From contig CAYXED010000001.1 of NCBI GenBank assembly GCA_964463965.1, forward strand, positions 62,001 through 126,000: a stretch of 64,000 bases of DNA. Reading direction: 5' to 3'. Of the stretch, positions 17,845 to 26,696 are shown piece after piece. Position 1 is the stretch's first letter. Every line of letters starts with the position of its first letter. Position numbers and translations under genes: made by a program. This DNA comes from UBA2166 sp964463965. Its GTDB lineage: Bacteria > Nitrospirota > Nitrospiria > Nitrospirales > UBA2166. The notes under the pieces are model-generated. The model was not told the origin of the DNA, ran no database searches, and saw only the letters and a list, made by a program, of their open reading frames with translations.

Positions 17845-17975
17845 TGCCCTGTATACCCCTCTCACAAACTACACTCAAGCTCATGGATAAGCCAAAACAG
17901 AGGTTAATAGATACTTTAAACGCTATTCAAATTTCAAATAAGGAAATATCTATTAAACACATACTTCCTGCATAA

Positions 17976-18755
17976 CTACAATCTTTCAGATGACACTGAA
18001 TCCGCAGTGAAATCAGGCAAAACCTCAGCGAGGCGACATGCATAAACCTGAACTAATGCCCACAGACTATACAAGATTCTCGGACCAACAAAAGGATTTA
18101 GAAGAACATACTTAACTATTCCAGAGAGTGGAGGTCGTCCAGTGTGAACGTTCATCGCGCCAAGCTCTGGCAATGGCCAAGTTGGGGTATCAACCACCAC
18201 TCTCGCAACTATCCACGGCAAATTTTGCTCCATAGCTGCCCTGGCAATACCAAAACTCTCCATATCAACTGCAATAGCTTCATGACGCGTTGCAATGTCT
18301 AGTTTTTCATGCAGTCCATGAACTGGTTCATTCGAAACAGTTACTAATCTTCCTTGATGCCAATTTAATTTATCATTCAAACATTGGCCAAAACGTTGAA
18401 CGGACTCTGAATCAGGGCTCTGCAGAGATCTTAATGTTGGCCAGTTTTCCGAAGGTTTCCCTATTGATCGTACATTTCCTGTTACCACCCAGTCTCCAAT
18501 ACTAAGACCATCAATTAATGCTCCGCATGTGCCAGCAGAAAGCACATACCCTGGATTAAAGTGTTGAATTGCAGTAAGTGTTACTTGATATGCTTGCTCA
18601 GGACCAACTCCGGTAGTAACCAAAATAATTCTTGTTTCATTAGGCAATACTACCTCAAAGTAACCTGTTGCGCCGTGAACAGGAGTAGCATTAAGGTCCT
18701 TAACAAGCGGACGCAGCTCATCCTCTCCCTCAATGAGTAATAAAAGAGAATTCAC
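17976..18755 (-). CDS. hpnG: HpnG-like nucleoside phosphorylase/nucleosidase (hopanoid-associated)
   Basis: A 259-residue protein of the PNP/UDP phosphorylase superfamily. 'VTTGVGPEQAYQVTL' and 'YVLSAGTCGALIDGLSIGD' are the phosphate/ribose-binding loops. 'IAVDMESFGIARAA' is the base- and ribose-contacting motif with the MES Glu. The C-terminal stretch after 'ARVVVDTPT' is long and ends in a helical tail with LP and R residues, as in the hopanoid-associated phosphorylase group. HpnG removes adenine from adenosylhopane to give ribosylhopane. The identification rests mainly on the neighbour HpnA 33 bases away. A generic MTA/SAH nucleosidase is the alternative. No squalene-hopene cyclase or HpnH is present in this window. 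Confidence 0.72.
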   Translation of the reverse strand: MNSLLLLIEGEDELRPLVKDLNATPVHGATGYFEVVLPNETRIILVTTGVGPEQAYQVTLTAIQHFNPGYVLSAGTCGALIDGLSIGDWVVTGNVRSIGKPSENWPTLRSLQSPDSESVQRFGQCLNDKLNWHQGRLVTVSNEPVHGLHEKLDIATRHEAIAVDMESFGIARAAMEQNLPWIVARVVVDTPTWPLPELGAMNVHTGRPPLSGIVKYVLLNPFVGPRILYSLWALVQVYACRLAEVLPDFTADSVSSERL

Positions 18756-18788
18756 AATAAACGCCTTAATACTTGTTCACTAGAAATT

Positions 18789-19772
18789 TCAGACCATACC
18801 CTTTTCCCGAAACCATGCAATCTCCTCTTTCAATGAATTTAGGATTGGACCTGGCAAATAACCCAATTCCTCTTTTGCTTTATCAATACTTACATAATGA
18901 GGATACTTTCCCATACGTACTGAAGCAAAAGAGGCTAGCGGCTCCTTATTGGTCAAACGTCCAGTAATTTCTCCCATTAAGCCTCCGAGTAAGGTAAGAG
19001 CATACGGCACTCTCACTTTTGGTGGGGGCACTCCTGATAGTTCACTCAATGTGCAAAGAAAGTCCTTCAGCGTAACGTTCTCACCACCAATGATATACCT
19101 ATCTCCAATCTTTCCTTTTTCTGCAACAAGACAATGGCCTTCCGCTGCATCACGGACATTGACAAGATTTAAACCCGATTCAGTGTACGCAGGAAACTTC
19201 CCCTGAAGAAACTGGATAATTGTATGCCCAATTGGTGATGGTTTTGAATCACCAGGTCCGACTGGGGCGGAAAGGTTAACAATCATCACTGGAAGTCCAT
19301 CCAGTGCAGCAGTCACGGCAACACGATCAGCCTCAAGTTTTGAAAGCTCGTACATCCCAACCGCCTCATGATCATTTTTCAACATTGACTCATCTGCAAG
19401 GAATGATTTTTCCCCTCGGCGAAGTACTGCTGCCGTACTGGTATGTATAATGCGTTTAGCATTAACGTTATTTGCTACCTCAATAACGTTACGAGTCCCT
19501 TGAGCATTTGCGGTACGCATTGCACGAGGGTCTTTAGTAAAAAATTTAACATTTGCGGCTAAATGATAAATTTGCTCACAACCTTCAGCAGCACGATTTA
19601 AACTTGTAACGTCCAATATATCACCACGCACAATATCAACTTGCTGGCCTTCTAAGCCGTCACTATCTGACCCATTACGTACTAAAGCACGCACTCTTGC
19701 ACCTCGTTTCAAAAGACAACGACAAAGATGTGTGCCAACAAAACCATTCGCCCCTGTAACCAATACATCCAT
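18789..19772 (-). CDS. hpnA: Hopanoid-associated sugar epimerase/dehydratase (HpnA)
   Basis: A 327-residue extended short-chain dehydrogenase. 'VLVTGANGFVGTHLC' is the NAD(P)-binding TGxxGxxG motif. The catalytic site is Tyr-x3-Lys in 'MYELSKLEA'. 'VNLSAPVGPGDSKPSPIGH' and 'SGLNLVNVRDAAEGH' are blocks I recognise from the HpnA family, followed by 'DRYIIGGENVTLKDFL'. HpnA is consistently encoded with hopanoid genes, though its exact reaction is not firmly known. The frame reaches a TTG at 19775, but the ATG at 19772 has GGGGA seven bases upstream. It is upstream of hpnG on the same strand, forming a two-gene hopanoid side-chain unit. Confidence 0.85.
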   Translation of the reverse strand: MDVLVTGANGFVGTHLCRCLLKRGARVRALVRNGSDSDGLEGQQVDIVRGDILDVTSLNRAAEGCEQIYHLAANVKFFTKDPRAMRTANAQGTRNVIEVANNVNAKRIIHTSTAAVLRRGEKSFLADESMLKNDHEAVGMYELSKLEADRVAVTAALDGLPVMIVNLSAPVGPGDSKPSPIGHTIIQFLQGKFPAYTESGLNLVNVRDAAEGHCLVAEKGKIGDRYIIGGENVTLKDFLCTLSELSGVPPPKVRVPYALTLLGGLMGEITGRLTNKEPLASFASVRMGKYPHYVSIDKAKEELGYLPGPILNSLKEEIAWFREKGMV

Positions 19773-19801
19773 CAAGGTTCCCCATAAAAATTATTCATAA
19801 A

Positions 19802-20248
19802 CTACATTCTCATTATAAAGTAACAAGCTTTGTGAAGACCTCCAATCCAACTTTCATCATGAAGTGCAGCCGCGTCATAACTCATAAAACCAGTATGACG
19901 AATTACAACTGACGTTCCTACAAAGCTTTTATCAAAATTAACATTTACAATTGTCTGATGGGGGGGATTATCTAGCTGTTGAATCTTCCAATCAATGACC
20001 ATAGATTTATTCGGTTTTACTAAGGTAACCGCCCCTGAGACAGTGTACATTACGTCTTCTCGCATATTTTCGCATATAATCGAAAACTTTCCATCCTTGT
20101 TTTCCATCCCATCATAGACTTCCAAAGTGTGTATCCACCATTTTTCCCAAAATGGATGGGCATCGAAATAGAAAAAGACCTGATCAATAGGCGCAGGAAT
20201 ATCTTTAGAAACTTTGACTGAAAACTGATTACCATCCTGATTAATCAT
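19802..20248 (-). CDS. SRPBCC/AHSA1-like domain protein
   Basis: A 148-residue protein with the START-like (SRPBCC) fold. It opens with a strand and Pro-rich turn, 'VSKDIPAPIDQVFFYF', continues with aromatic and charged strands, and ends in the long C-terminal helix 'HDESWIGGLHKACYFI', the AHSA1-type 'H.e.W..gl..l' pattern. The fold forms a deep hydrophobic pocket for lipids or other apolar ligands. No signal peptide is visible. It is the first gene of the run with hpnA and hpnG, 29 bases upstream of hpnA, so a role in handling a hopanoid or isoprenoid ligand is conceivable, but this is inference. Confidence 0.72.
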   Translation of the reverse strand: MINQDGNQFSVKVSKDIPAPIDQVFFYFDAHPFWEKWWIHTLEVYDGMENKDGKFSIICENMREDVMYTVSGAVTLVKPNKSMVIDWKIQQLDNPPHQTIVNVNFDKSFVGTSVVIRHTGFMSYDAAALHDESWIGGLHKACYFIMRM

Positions 20249-20335
20249 TATGACTACACCACCCTAGAGCCACAAATTAACTATATGACCAGAAAATTTC
20301 CCCTTCACACACAAATACCAGAATCACCTAGTATA

Positions 20336-21316
20336 TTAATTAACAACATTTTTGGGGACTCCTGCTAAAAAACATTTAATATTCTCAGCAATCTGTTCGA
20401 TAAGCCGCTGCCGTGCCTCTCGACTTGCCCACGCAATATGTGGCGTGATAATAAGATTTGGAATCATTGGATCAAGAAGTGGGTTTCCATCCTTAGGAGG
20501 TTCATTAGTCAAAACGTCTACCCCTGCACCAGCAATATGTCCTTGCTTCAAAGCATCACGCAATGCACCTTCATTGACCACCCCTCCCCGTGACACATTA
20601 ATCAAAAAAGATCCTTTTTTCATTAGTGATATTTCTTGCTCGGCAATCAAATTTTCCGTTTCAGCAACTAAAGGACAATGCACACTTATAATATCAGCCT
20701 GTACAAGAAGTTCTTCAAATAACAAACGATTCTCACGAACCTCAGTCACTCCTTTTCGTTCCGAAATTAATGGAACCATACAAAACCCCTCTGCAGCTCG
20801 TGCTACAGCCTTCCCAATATCCCCATAACCTATAATGCCAATCTTTTTCCCTGCTAATTCAGAAAAAGGGAAATTTAAAAGACAATAGTGCTTGCTGATT
20901 TGCCACGCGCCTGAAGAAATTGCCTTATCATAATCAACCAATTTAGTCATGAGTGATAAAATTAATGTAAATGTTAACTGAACCACAGAAGGAGTAGAAT
21001 ACCCACGCGCATTACATACGACTACTCCACATTCTCTCGCAGCATCTAAATCAATATTATTAACTCCAGTTGCAGCAACTGCAATGAGTTCGAGGTTCTT
21101 TGCTTGAGTAATAATCTCTCTCGCTAACAAGGTCTTATTACAAATTACAATACTTGAGGATTTAATACGTTCAAGCACAACTGAAGGATCTGTTTGATCA
21201 TAAAATTTTAATTCTGAAAGTACGCTGTCCAAGGAAGCAAGGCTCAACTCTTCTGGCCGCAGAGAAGCCGAATCAAGAAACACTCCAGACTGATTTTCTT
21301 TCGTAATTTTTCTCAT
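20336..21316 (-). CDS. D-2-hydroxyacid dehydrogenase, NAD-dependent
   Basis: A 326-residue member of the D-isomer-specific 2-hydroxyacid dehydrogenases. The dinucleotide-binding motif is 'IGIIGYGDIGKAVARAA'. Catalytic residues are visible as Arg in 'LINVSRGGVVNEGAL', Glu in 'LTNEPPKDGNPLL' and His in 'IITPHIAWASREA'. The substrate-domain 'VAATGVNNIDLDAA' is also standard. The 'WASREARQRL' end is common in glycerate dehydrogenase/hydroxypyruvate reductases, so reduction of hydroxypyruvate or glyoxylate is most likely. It is divergent from the threonine aldolase gene. The frame of that gene would overlap this one by two bases, but its real start is probably inside. Confidence 0.9.
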   Translation of the reverse strand: MRKITKENQSGVFLDSASLRPEELSLASLDSVLSELKFYDQTDPSVVLERIKSSSIVICNKTLLAREIITQAKNLELIAVAATGVNNIDLDAARECGVVVCNARGYSTPSVVQLTFTLILSLMTKLVDYDKAISSGAWQISKHYCLLNFPFSELAGKKIGIIGYGDIGKAVARAAEGFCMVPLISERKGVTEVRENRLLFEELLVQADIISVHCPLVAETENLIAEQEISLMKKGSFLINVSRGGVVNEGALRDALKQGHIAGAGVDVLTNEPPKDGNPLLDPMIPNLIITPHIAWASREARQRLIEQIAENIKCFLAGVPKNVVN

Positions 21317-21401
21317 GACTAAGTCATCCTACCTATACCCTCTTACGAGTATCAAGAGAGAACTTGACTTTTTATATTTTCCAAATAAGATTTCCTCTCT
21401 T

Positions 21402-22445
21402 ATGCATCGCATTATTGACCTTCGGAGCGACACAATGACAAAACCTACGGCAGCAATGCGTCAAGCCATAGCTGAAGCTGAAGTAGGAGATGATGTCTGG
21501 GGTGAAGACCCTACTGTCAATAAACTTGAAACCTACGCTGCTGCAATTTTGGGGAAACCCTCAGCAATGTTTGTTCCCAGCGGAACAATGGCAAATCAAA
21601 TTTCTATTCGCGAACTTACCAATCCAGGTGAAGAAATGATTGTTGAGGCGGATGCACATATTGTCCATTATGAGAATGGTGCTGCGTCGGCTTTGGCAGG
21701 AATTCAGCCTGCTTTACTAAAAGGTGAAAGAGGCATTCTCACTCCCGAACAAATTGAGAATGCAATTCGAATACCAGATATTCACGCCCCTCCAACAACA
21801 CTGATCTGCCTAGAAAACACCCATAACAGAGCAGGTGGAACAATTTACTCAATAGAAACTATCTCGGAAATTCACAATATTGCATCCTCAAAAAACATTG
21901 CCATGCATCTTGATGGTGCGCGCCTGTTCAATGCTGCCTGTGCGACTGGTATCAGTGCTAAACACTACGCATCACACTTTGAAACAGTAGCATTTTGCCT
22001 GTCAAAAGGTCTTGGAGCACCAATTGGATCAATGATCGTTTCAAGCAATGAGAGAATATCACGCATGCGTCGAATTAGAAAAATGTATGGCGGAGGGATG
22101 AGGCAAGCAGGCATCCTAGCCGCAGCCGGACTCTACGCATTAGAACACAATATTCCCAAGCTGCATGATGATCACAAACATGCAAAGCTACTTTCACTTA
22201 ACTTGGAAGAAATTCCTGGCATAGGGATTGATAGCACTGCAACCCAAACCAACATTGTGGTGTTTGATGTTGGGTCTGTTTCCAAAAACCCAGATAAACT
22301 GCTAGATACCCTCAGAAACGAAGGAATTCTTGTTTCACGCTTTACATCAACAACTTTTCGAGCTGTAATGCATCTCGATATCACCGAAGAAGATGTACTA
22401 TATGCTATTCAGGTACTAAAATGCACTCTCTCACAAACTAACTAA
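21402..22445 (+). CDS. ltaE: Low-specificity L-threonine aldolase
   Basis: A PLP enzyme of about 347 residues, fold type I. 'IDLRSDTMTKPTAAMRQA' and 'VGDDVWGEDPTVNKLE' at the N-terminus are signature blocks. 'FVPSGTMANQISI' binds the PLP phosphate, 'MHLDGARLFNAA' provides the Asp to the pyridine nitrogen, and 'AFCLSKGLGAPIGSM' contains the Schiff-base Lys. It splits L-threonine (or allo-threonine) into glycine and acetaldehyde. The frame is open to 21315, but 'MHRIIDLRSDT' at 21402 is the normal family start and avoids overlapping the divergent dehydrogenase gene. Its stop overlaps the stop of the convergent TPR gene by 8 bases. Confidence 0.93.
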   Translation: MHRIIDLRSDTMTKPTAAMRQAIAEAEVGDDVWGEDPTVNKLETYAAAILGKPSAMFVPSGTMANQISIRELTNPGEEMIVEADAHIVHYENGAASALAGIQPALLKGERGILTPEQIENAIRIPDIHAPPTTLICLENTHNRAGGTIYSIETISEIHNIASSKNIAMHLDGARLFNAACATGISAKHYASHFETVAFCLSKGLGAPIGSMIVSSNERISRMRRIRKMYGGGMRQAGILAAAGLYALEHNIPKLHDDHKHAKLLSLNLEEIPGIGIDSTATQTNIVVFDVGSVSKNPDKLLDTLRNEGILVSRFTSTTFRAVMHLDITEEDVLYAIQVLKCTLSQTN

Positions 22446-23232
22446 TTGACCCTTTAACACGACTACGATGCCTCAATTCTATAAGTCTTCTTTCATTGTT
22501 ACCCAGATTGGGTAAACCATACTTACGATCAACCCTTACAACAAATTCTAATAAATCCGCTGCCTCTGCAAGACTTCCTTGATGTTCATATGCCTCTGCC
22601 ATTAGATACCACGCACTTGCCATTCGCAATTCGTCTTTAAGTCGTTGTGCAATAGCTAAACTTGTACGAGATACGTCAATACCATCCTCATACTGCTTAG
22701 CCTTCAAATAGACTCGTGCCATCATTCGAAAAGCATCTGCCATGATCGTATCCTGCGCCACACGGCGTGCAAAAGTAATTGCAGACTTACAATACTTGAT
22801 TGCATCGTCAAACTTCCCGGTCTCTTTTGCCACATAACCTAAATCAAGATAGAGTGTTGCCGTACTAGCAGGATCGCCGCTAGGATCTATCAAGTCCAAC
22901 GCTTCTAAATAATGCGCTCTAGCGCGCTCCCAATCTGCACAATCCGCTGACAAATTACCTAAATTAACAAGAGTAATACTAATCCCTCGGTTATCTCCAA
23001 GCGATCGATAAAGCCCTAGAACCTCCCTGTAATACTGTTTTGCCTCATCTACACGATCATTAACTGCGCAAATATTACCTAAATTGCCCAGAGTTATTAC
23101 CAACGACCTCTGCTCACCTTTCCCCCTATCTACCTTCAAAGCTTTTGCATAGCATTGATATGCATTTACATAATCACCACGAGAAAAATACGCATTTCCA
23201 TGTTGATTAAGTTTAAACGATGATGATTCCAT
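22438..23232 (-). CDS. Tetratricopeptide-repeat protein
   Basis: A 264-residue protein made almost wholly of TPR units, about six, each 34-40 residues, such as 'NAYFSRGDYVNAYQCYAKAL', 'LGNICAVNDRVDEAKQYY' and 'LMAEAYEHQGSLAEAADLL'. The spacing of W/L/G/Y/A/F/A/P positions matches the TPR consensus. It has no signal peptide or catalytic motif, so it is a cytoplasmic protein-protein interaction scaffold. The frame runs to a TTG at 23250; the ATG at 23232 has AGGG about ten bases upstream. It lies 184 bases downstream of the NtrC-family regulator gene on the same strand, so the two could be linked in function, though nothing proves it. Confidence 0.82.
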   Translation of the reverse strand: MESSSFKLNQHGNAYFSRGDYVNAYQCYAKALKVDRGKGEQRSLVITLGNLGNICAVNDRVDEAKQYYREVLGLYRSLGDNRGISITLVNLGNLSADCADWERARAHYLEALDLIDPSGDPASTATLYLDLGYVAKETGKFDDAIKYCKSAITFARRVAQDTIMADAFRMMARVYLKAKQYEDGIDVSRTSLAIAQRLKDELRMASAWYLMAEAYEHQGSLAEAADLLEFVVRVDRKYGLPNLGNNERRLIELRHRSRVKGSIS

Positions 23233-23416
23233 CAAACCTACCCTCTTCAAGTTTACTTTTTTCAGATAAACCTAAAGATACGAACGCTATAAATAGCAAA
23301 ACACAAAATATACTAAGTATATACCCTACGGGATGAGAACAAGCCGAAGACTCGGATGATACAACAGGGGCAAAATATCAGGAAGAGAGTGACATTAAAA
23401 AAACTTAACGTCTACA

Positions 23417-24898
23417 CTACAGGGTGGTACTAAAATCAGACTTCGAAAGGCCTTTCTTTTTCAACTTCTCGACTAGTGTGGTCCTGTTCATCTTCAGTAG
23501 TTGAGCAGCACGACTTTTGACTCCCCTCGATCTCCGAAGAGCCTCCATAATAAGGCGAGTTTCGTATGCATCAACAGATTTTGACAGATCAATATCTACA
23601 TCATGCCCCCACTCAACCTCTTGGTGAGGTAGGGTGTCCCCAAATACCCCTGAAGAACCTTGAAGAGTTGGAGCAGGTGCCTGGGAAATATTGCTGGGAA
23701 TATCGCCTTCCTCAATCATACCACCACGTTTCAAAGTCACAATTCGCTCTAACACATTCTCAAGTTCACGAACATTTCCAGGCCATGTGTAGCGCTCTAG
23801 AAGGCGGACAGCCCCTAACGATATACCCCGAACGGCATCAGGCCTCCCATTTGAAAACTTTTCCAGGCAATATTCAACAAGTAGAGGAATATCAGAAACA
23901 CGATCTCGAAGTGGGGGAAGAGTCACATCAATTACATTTAGTCGATAGTAGAGGTCATCACGAAACTGCTTATTAGCAACAGCCTGTTGAAGATTACGGT
24001 TAGTTGCAGCAATAACACGAACATCAACCTTAACGGTACGATTCCCACCCACAGGCTCAAACTTCCCTTTCTGCAAGACCCTCAAAAGCTTGGCCTGAAG
24101 AGATAAGCCCATTTCGGTCACATCATCAAGAAAAATTGTCCCTCCGTTTGCGCGCTCAAGCTTTCCTATCCTCGCAACAACGGCTCCAGCAAAAGCGCCC
24201 TGCTCATACCCAAAAATATCTCGCTCAAGTATATCTTGAGGGAACGCACTGCAACTAACTGAAACTAAAGGATTTTTCATTCTACTGCTGTTGTAGTGAA
24301 TGGTACGAGAAACTAACTCCTTCCCCGTACCGCTCTCACCGGAAATCATTATGGGACTATCGGTCTCTGATACCTTTTCGATTAATTCATAAACCGACCA
24401 CATTGCAGGGCTATTGCCAAGAAGATTTTTGAAATGATACCTATCCCTTACCGCAGACTGAAGCCGCTGATTGTCTTCCCTCAATTTTCTAAACTCCAAA
24501 GCACGCTGAACGCTAACCCCCACAGCATCGGAATCGACGGGTTTGGTAATGAAATTAAACGCTCCAGCCTTCATTGCACGTACTGCATGCGCCATACTTC
24601 CGTTACCAGTCAACACAATACCAAGCAAACGACCATTAACTTGCTCCAACCTACGAAGCAATTCAACTCCATCAATCTCTGGTAAGTGAAGGTCCGTTAT
24701 TACAAGATCTACCGCTGAACGCCGCACGGCCTCCATCGCCTCTTCCCCACTATCCACAGCCTCAACAATGTAACCAGAGTCTCGAAGCAGCCCAACTAGT
24801 GGATCGCGAGCGACCACGTCACCATCAACAACCAAGATAGCAGCCTGGCTAGTATCTTGGGTTTCTGTATCCGTGCCTATAACGGTCAAGTCTGCCAT
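23417..24898 (-). CDS. NtrC-family response regulator with receiver, AAA+ and Fis-type HTH domains (atypical motor residues)
   Basis: A 493-residue protein in the order receiver (about 15-130), sigma-54 interaction AAA+ (about 165-400) and Fis HTH (about 445-493). The receiver has the phosphoacceptor Asp in 'LVITDLHLPEIDG', Thr in 'IVLTGNGS' and Lys in 'ITKPVD'. Walker A is 'SGESGTGKELVSR', the arginine-finger region is 'DLYYRLNVIDVTLPPLRDR', and the HTH is 'SRAAQLLKMNRTTLVEKLKK'. Two residues differ from the norm: the sigma-54 contact loop is GAFAGA rather than GAFTGA, and Walker B is 'IFLDDVTEM' with Asp replacing the usual Glu. No paired histidine kinase is adjacent. The start at 24898 has GAGG six bases upstream. 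Confidence 0.9.
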   Translation of the reverse strand: MADLTVIGTDTETQDTSQAAILVVDGDVVARDPLVGLLRDSGYIVEAVDSGEEAMEAVRRSAVDLVITDLHLPEIDGVELLRRLEQVNGRLLGIVLTGNGSMAHAVRAMKAGAFNFITKPVDSDAVGVSVQRALEFRKLREDNQRLQSAVRDRYHFKNLLGNSPAMWSVYELIEKVSETDSPIMISGESGTGKELVSRTIHYNSSRMKNPLVSVSCSAFPQDILERDIFGYEQGAFAGAVVARIGKLERANGGTIFLDDVTEMGLSLQAKLLRVLQKGKFEPVGGNRTVKVDVRVIAATNRNLQQAVANKQFRDDLYYRLNVIDVTLPPLRDRVSDIPLLVEYCLEKFSNGRPDAVRGISLGAVRLLERYTWPGNVRELENVLERIVTLKRGGMIEEGDIPSNISQAPAPTLQGSSGVFGDTLPHQEVEWGHDVDIDLSKSVDAYETRLIMEALRRSRGVKSRAAQLLKMNRTTLVEKLKKKGLSKSDFSTTL

Positions 24899-25071
24899 AT
24901 TCCTCAATAACCCCCTATGAGCATGCACACCTGTCAGACTTTACATGTACTTAGAGTGCGCAAGTGTACATGGGTCCGGCAAGATCAGCAACCCCAAAAT
25001 ATGCGGTATAATACGCTGAGACACTCTATAGCATTGGAAAATACTCAAAAATGAGGTAATGTCGAAACATC

Positions 25072-26652
25072 GTGTGGCGTATTTTTGCTGCAATATTGTC
25101 TGGAATTCTACTTATTCTCAGTTTTCCAAGCTTTGATTTTGGTGCCCTAGCTTGGATTTGCCTAGTCCCTTTATTACTCGCCTCTAGAGACACCTCTACA
25201 CAGCGTGCATTTGGGCTCGGCTGGCTTACCGGACTCATTGCCTTCTGTGGCCTCATATACTGGATTGCAATTGCAGTCCACCAGCATGGCGAGATTTCAT
25301 TACCTGCAAGTGTTTTCACCCTACTCATGTTGGCCGGATACCTTGCAACATTTGTTGCGGTATTCTCTTCATTAGCTACCTTTTTCTCAAATAAGTTTTC
25401 TCACCCTTCACTACTACTTTGGTCAGCTCCAGCCGCCTGGGTAACCCTTGAAATCATCCGTACACATGCCTTCACAGGGTTTCCATGGGCATTACTAGGA
25501 TATTCTCAATATAAATGGTTAACAATAATTCAAATTGCCGATATAACCGGCGTGTACGGGATCTCTTTTCTTATTGTTTTAGGTAATGCGTTAATCACCT
25601 TAATTATTCAGTTTTTCTTCAAGCATCTACGAAGACACCAAATACCATCAGTCACTGGGATAGCACTCTCATCAATAATCACGGTTATTATTTTTGTTCT
25701 CACACTTACCTATGGAGAAGTAAAGCAAACATCTCTTAATAAAACCCACGATACGCGAACAATCAAGCTCGCACTCATTCAACCCAATATTGAACAGAGT
25801 CAAAAGTGGAATCCTGCATTTCAAAAGGAAATAATGGATAGATACAAAAGCTTAACCATGAATGTAAGCAAAGAAGATAAATCAGCCGACGCGGATATGA
25901 TTGTGTGGCCAGAAGCAGCAACCCCTTTTGTTTTTGCGGAAGAGGATAGCGTTCGTGAACAAATTGTTTCATTGGTTCAAAAACAAAAAAAACCTCTTAT
26001 TTTCGGAAGTATAGCTCTGCGGAAGACAGCCAGGGGAAAGCCACATCTCCTTAATCGAGCATACCTTCTTTCTTCACAAGGCACTATCTTAAATCATTAC
26101 GACAAAATACACCTTGTTCCTTTTGGAGAATATGTACCTCCCTTACTTTCATTCATCGACAAATTAGCAAATGGCATAGGTGATTATATCCCAGGCACCA
26201 GGCACACAATTTTAGGCGGACCCCACGGACGCTTCGGAGTGGCTATTTGCTTTGAAGTAATTTACCCAAGCTTAGTAAGAAAATTTATTAAAGGAGGCGC
26301 AGAGTACATGATAACAATCACCAACGATGCTTGGTACGATCAATCATCGGCTCCATATCAGCATTTCTCTATGGTTGTCTTTCGCGCAATTGAAAACCGG
26401 ATATCATTTGCACGAGCCGCAAACACAGGCATTTCAGGATTTATTAATCCTGATGGAAGCATAAAAAGTAGAACCAATCTCCTAGAACAAACAACCATTA
26501 CTGATACCGTAACACTAGGATACGATCAAACAATATATACTGCGTATGGCGACGTATTTGCGTATACCTGCACTCTAATCACATTGGGGTTAATACTGCT
26601 GCCGGCTACACGACGAAGAACCAATCTTCCCGGTAGCACAAAAAATCGCTAA
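25072..26652 (+). CDS. lnt: Apolipoprotein N-acyltransferase
   Basis: A 526-residue inner-membrane enzyme that adds the third acyl chain to lipoproteins. About seven hydrophobic segments fill residues 1-225 and one more follows near the end. The nitrilase domain carries the triad: Glu in 'DMIVWPEAATPFV', Lys in 'NHYDKIHLVPFGEYVPP' and Cys in 'RFGVAICFEVIYPSLVR'. 'TITNDAWYDQSSAPYQH' is the family's loop. The start is a GTG (residues MWRIFAAILSG); an ATG 21 bases upstream is blocked by an immediate stop. In related genomes lnt is often next to prfB and lysS. Here three minus-strand genes separate them. Confidence 0.95.
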   Translation: MWRIFAAILSGILLILSFPSFDFGALAWICLVPLLLASRDTSTQRAFGLGWLTGLIAFCGLIYWIAIAVHQHGEISLPASVFTLLMLAGYLATFVAVFSSLATFFSNKFSHPSLLLWSAPAAWVTLEIIRTHAFTGFPWALLGYSQYKWLTIIQIADITGVYGISFLIVLGNALITLIIQFFFKHLRRHQIPSVTGIALSSIITVIIFVLTLTYGEVKQTSLNKTHDTRTIKLALIQPNIEQSQKWNPAFQKEIMDRYKSLTMNVSKEDKSADADMIVWPEAATPFVFAEEDSVREQIVSLVQKQKKPLIFGSIALRKTARGKPHLLNRAYLLSSQGTILNHYDKIHLVPFGEYVPPLLSFIDKLANGIGDYIPGTRHTILGGPHGRFGVAICFEVIYPSLVRKFIKGGAEYMITITNDAWYDQSSAPYQHFSMVVFRAIENRISFARAANTGISGFINPDGSIKSRTNLLEQTTITDTVTLGYDQTIYTAYGDVFAYTCTLITLGLILLPATRRRTNLPGSTKNR

Positions 26653-26696
26653 AATAAATAGCTACTCAGGAATTTAAGCTACCTTGACACAGCTCC

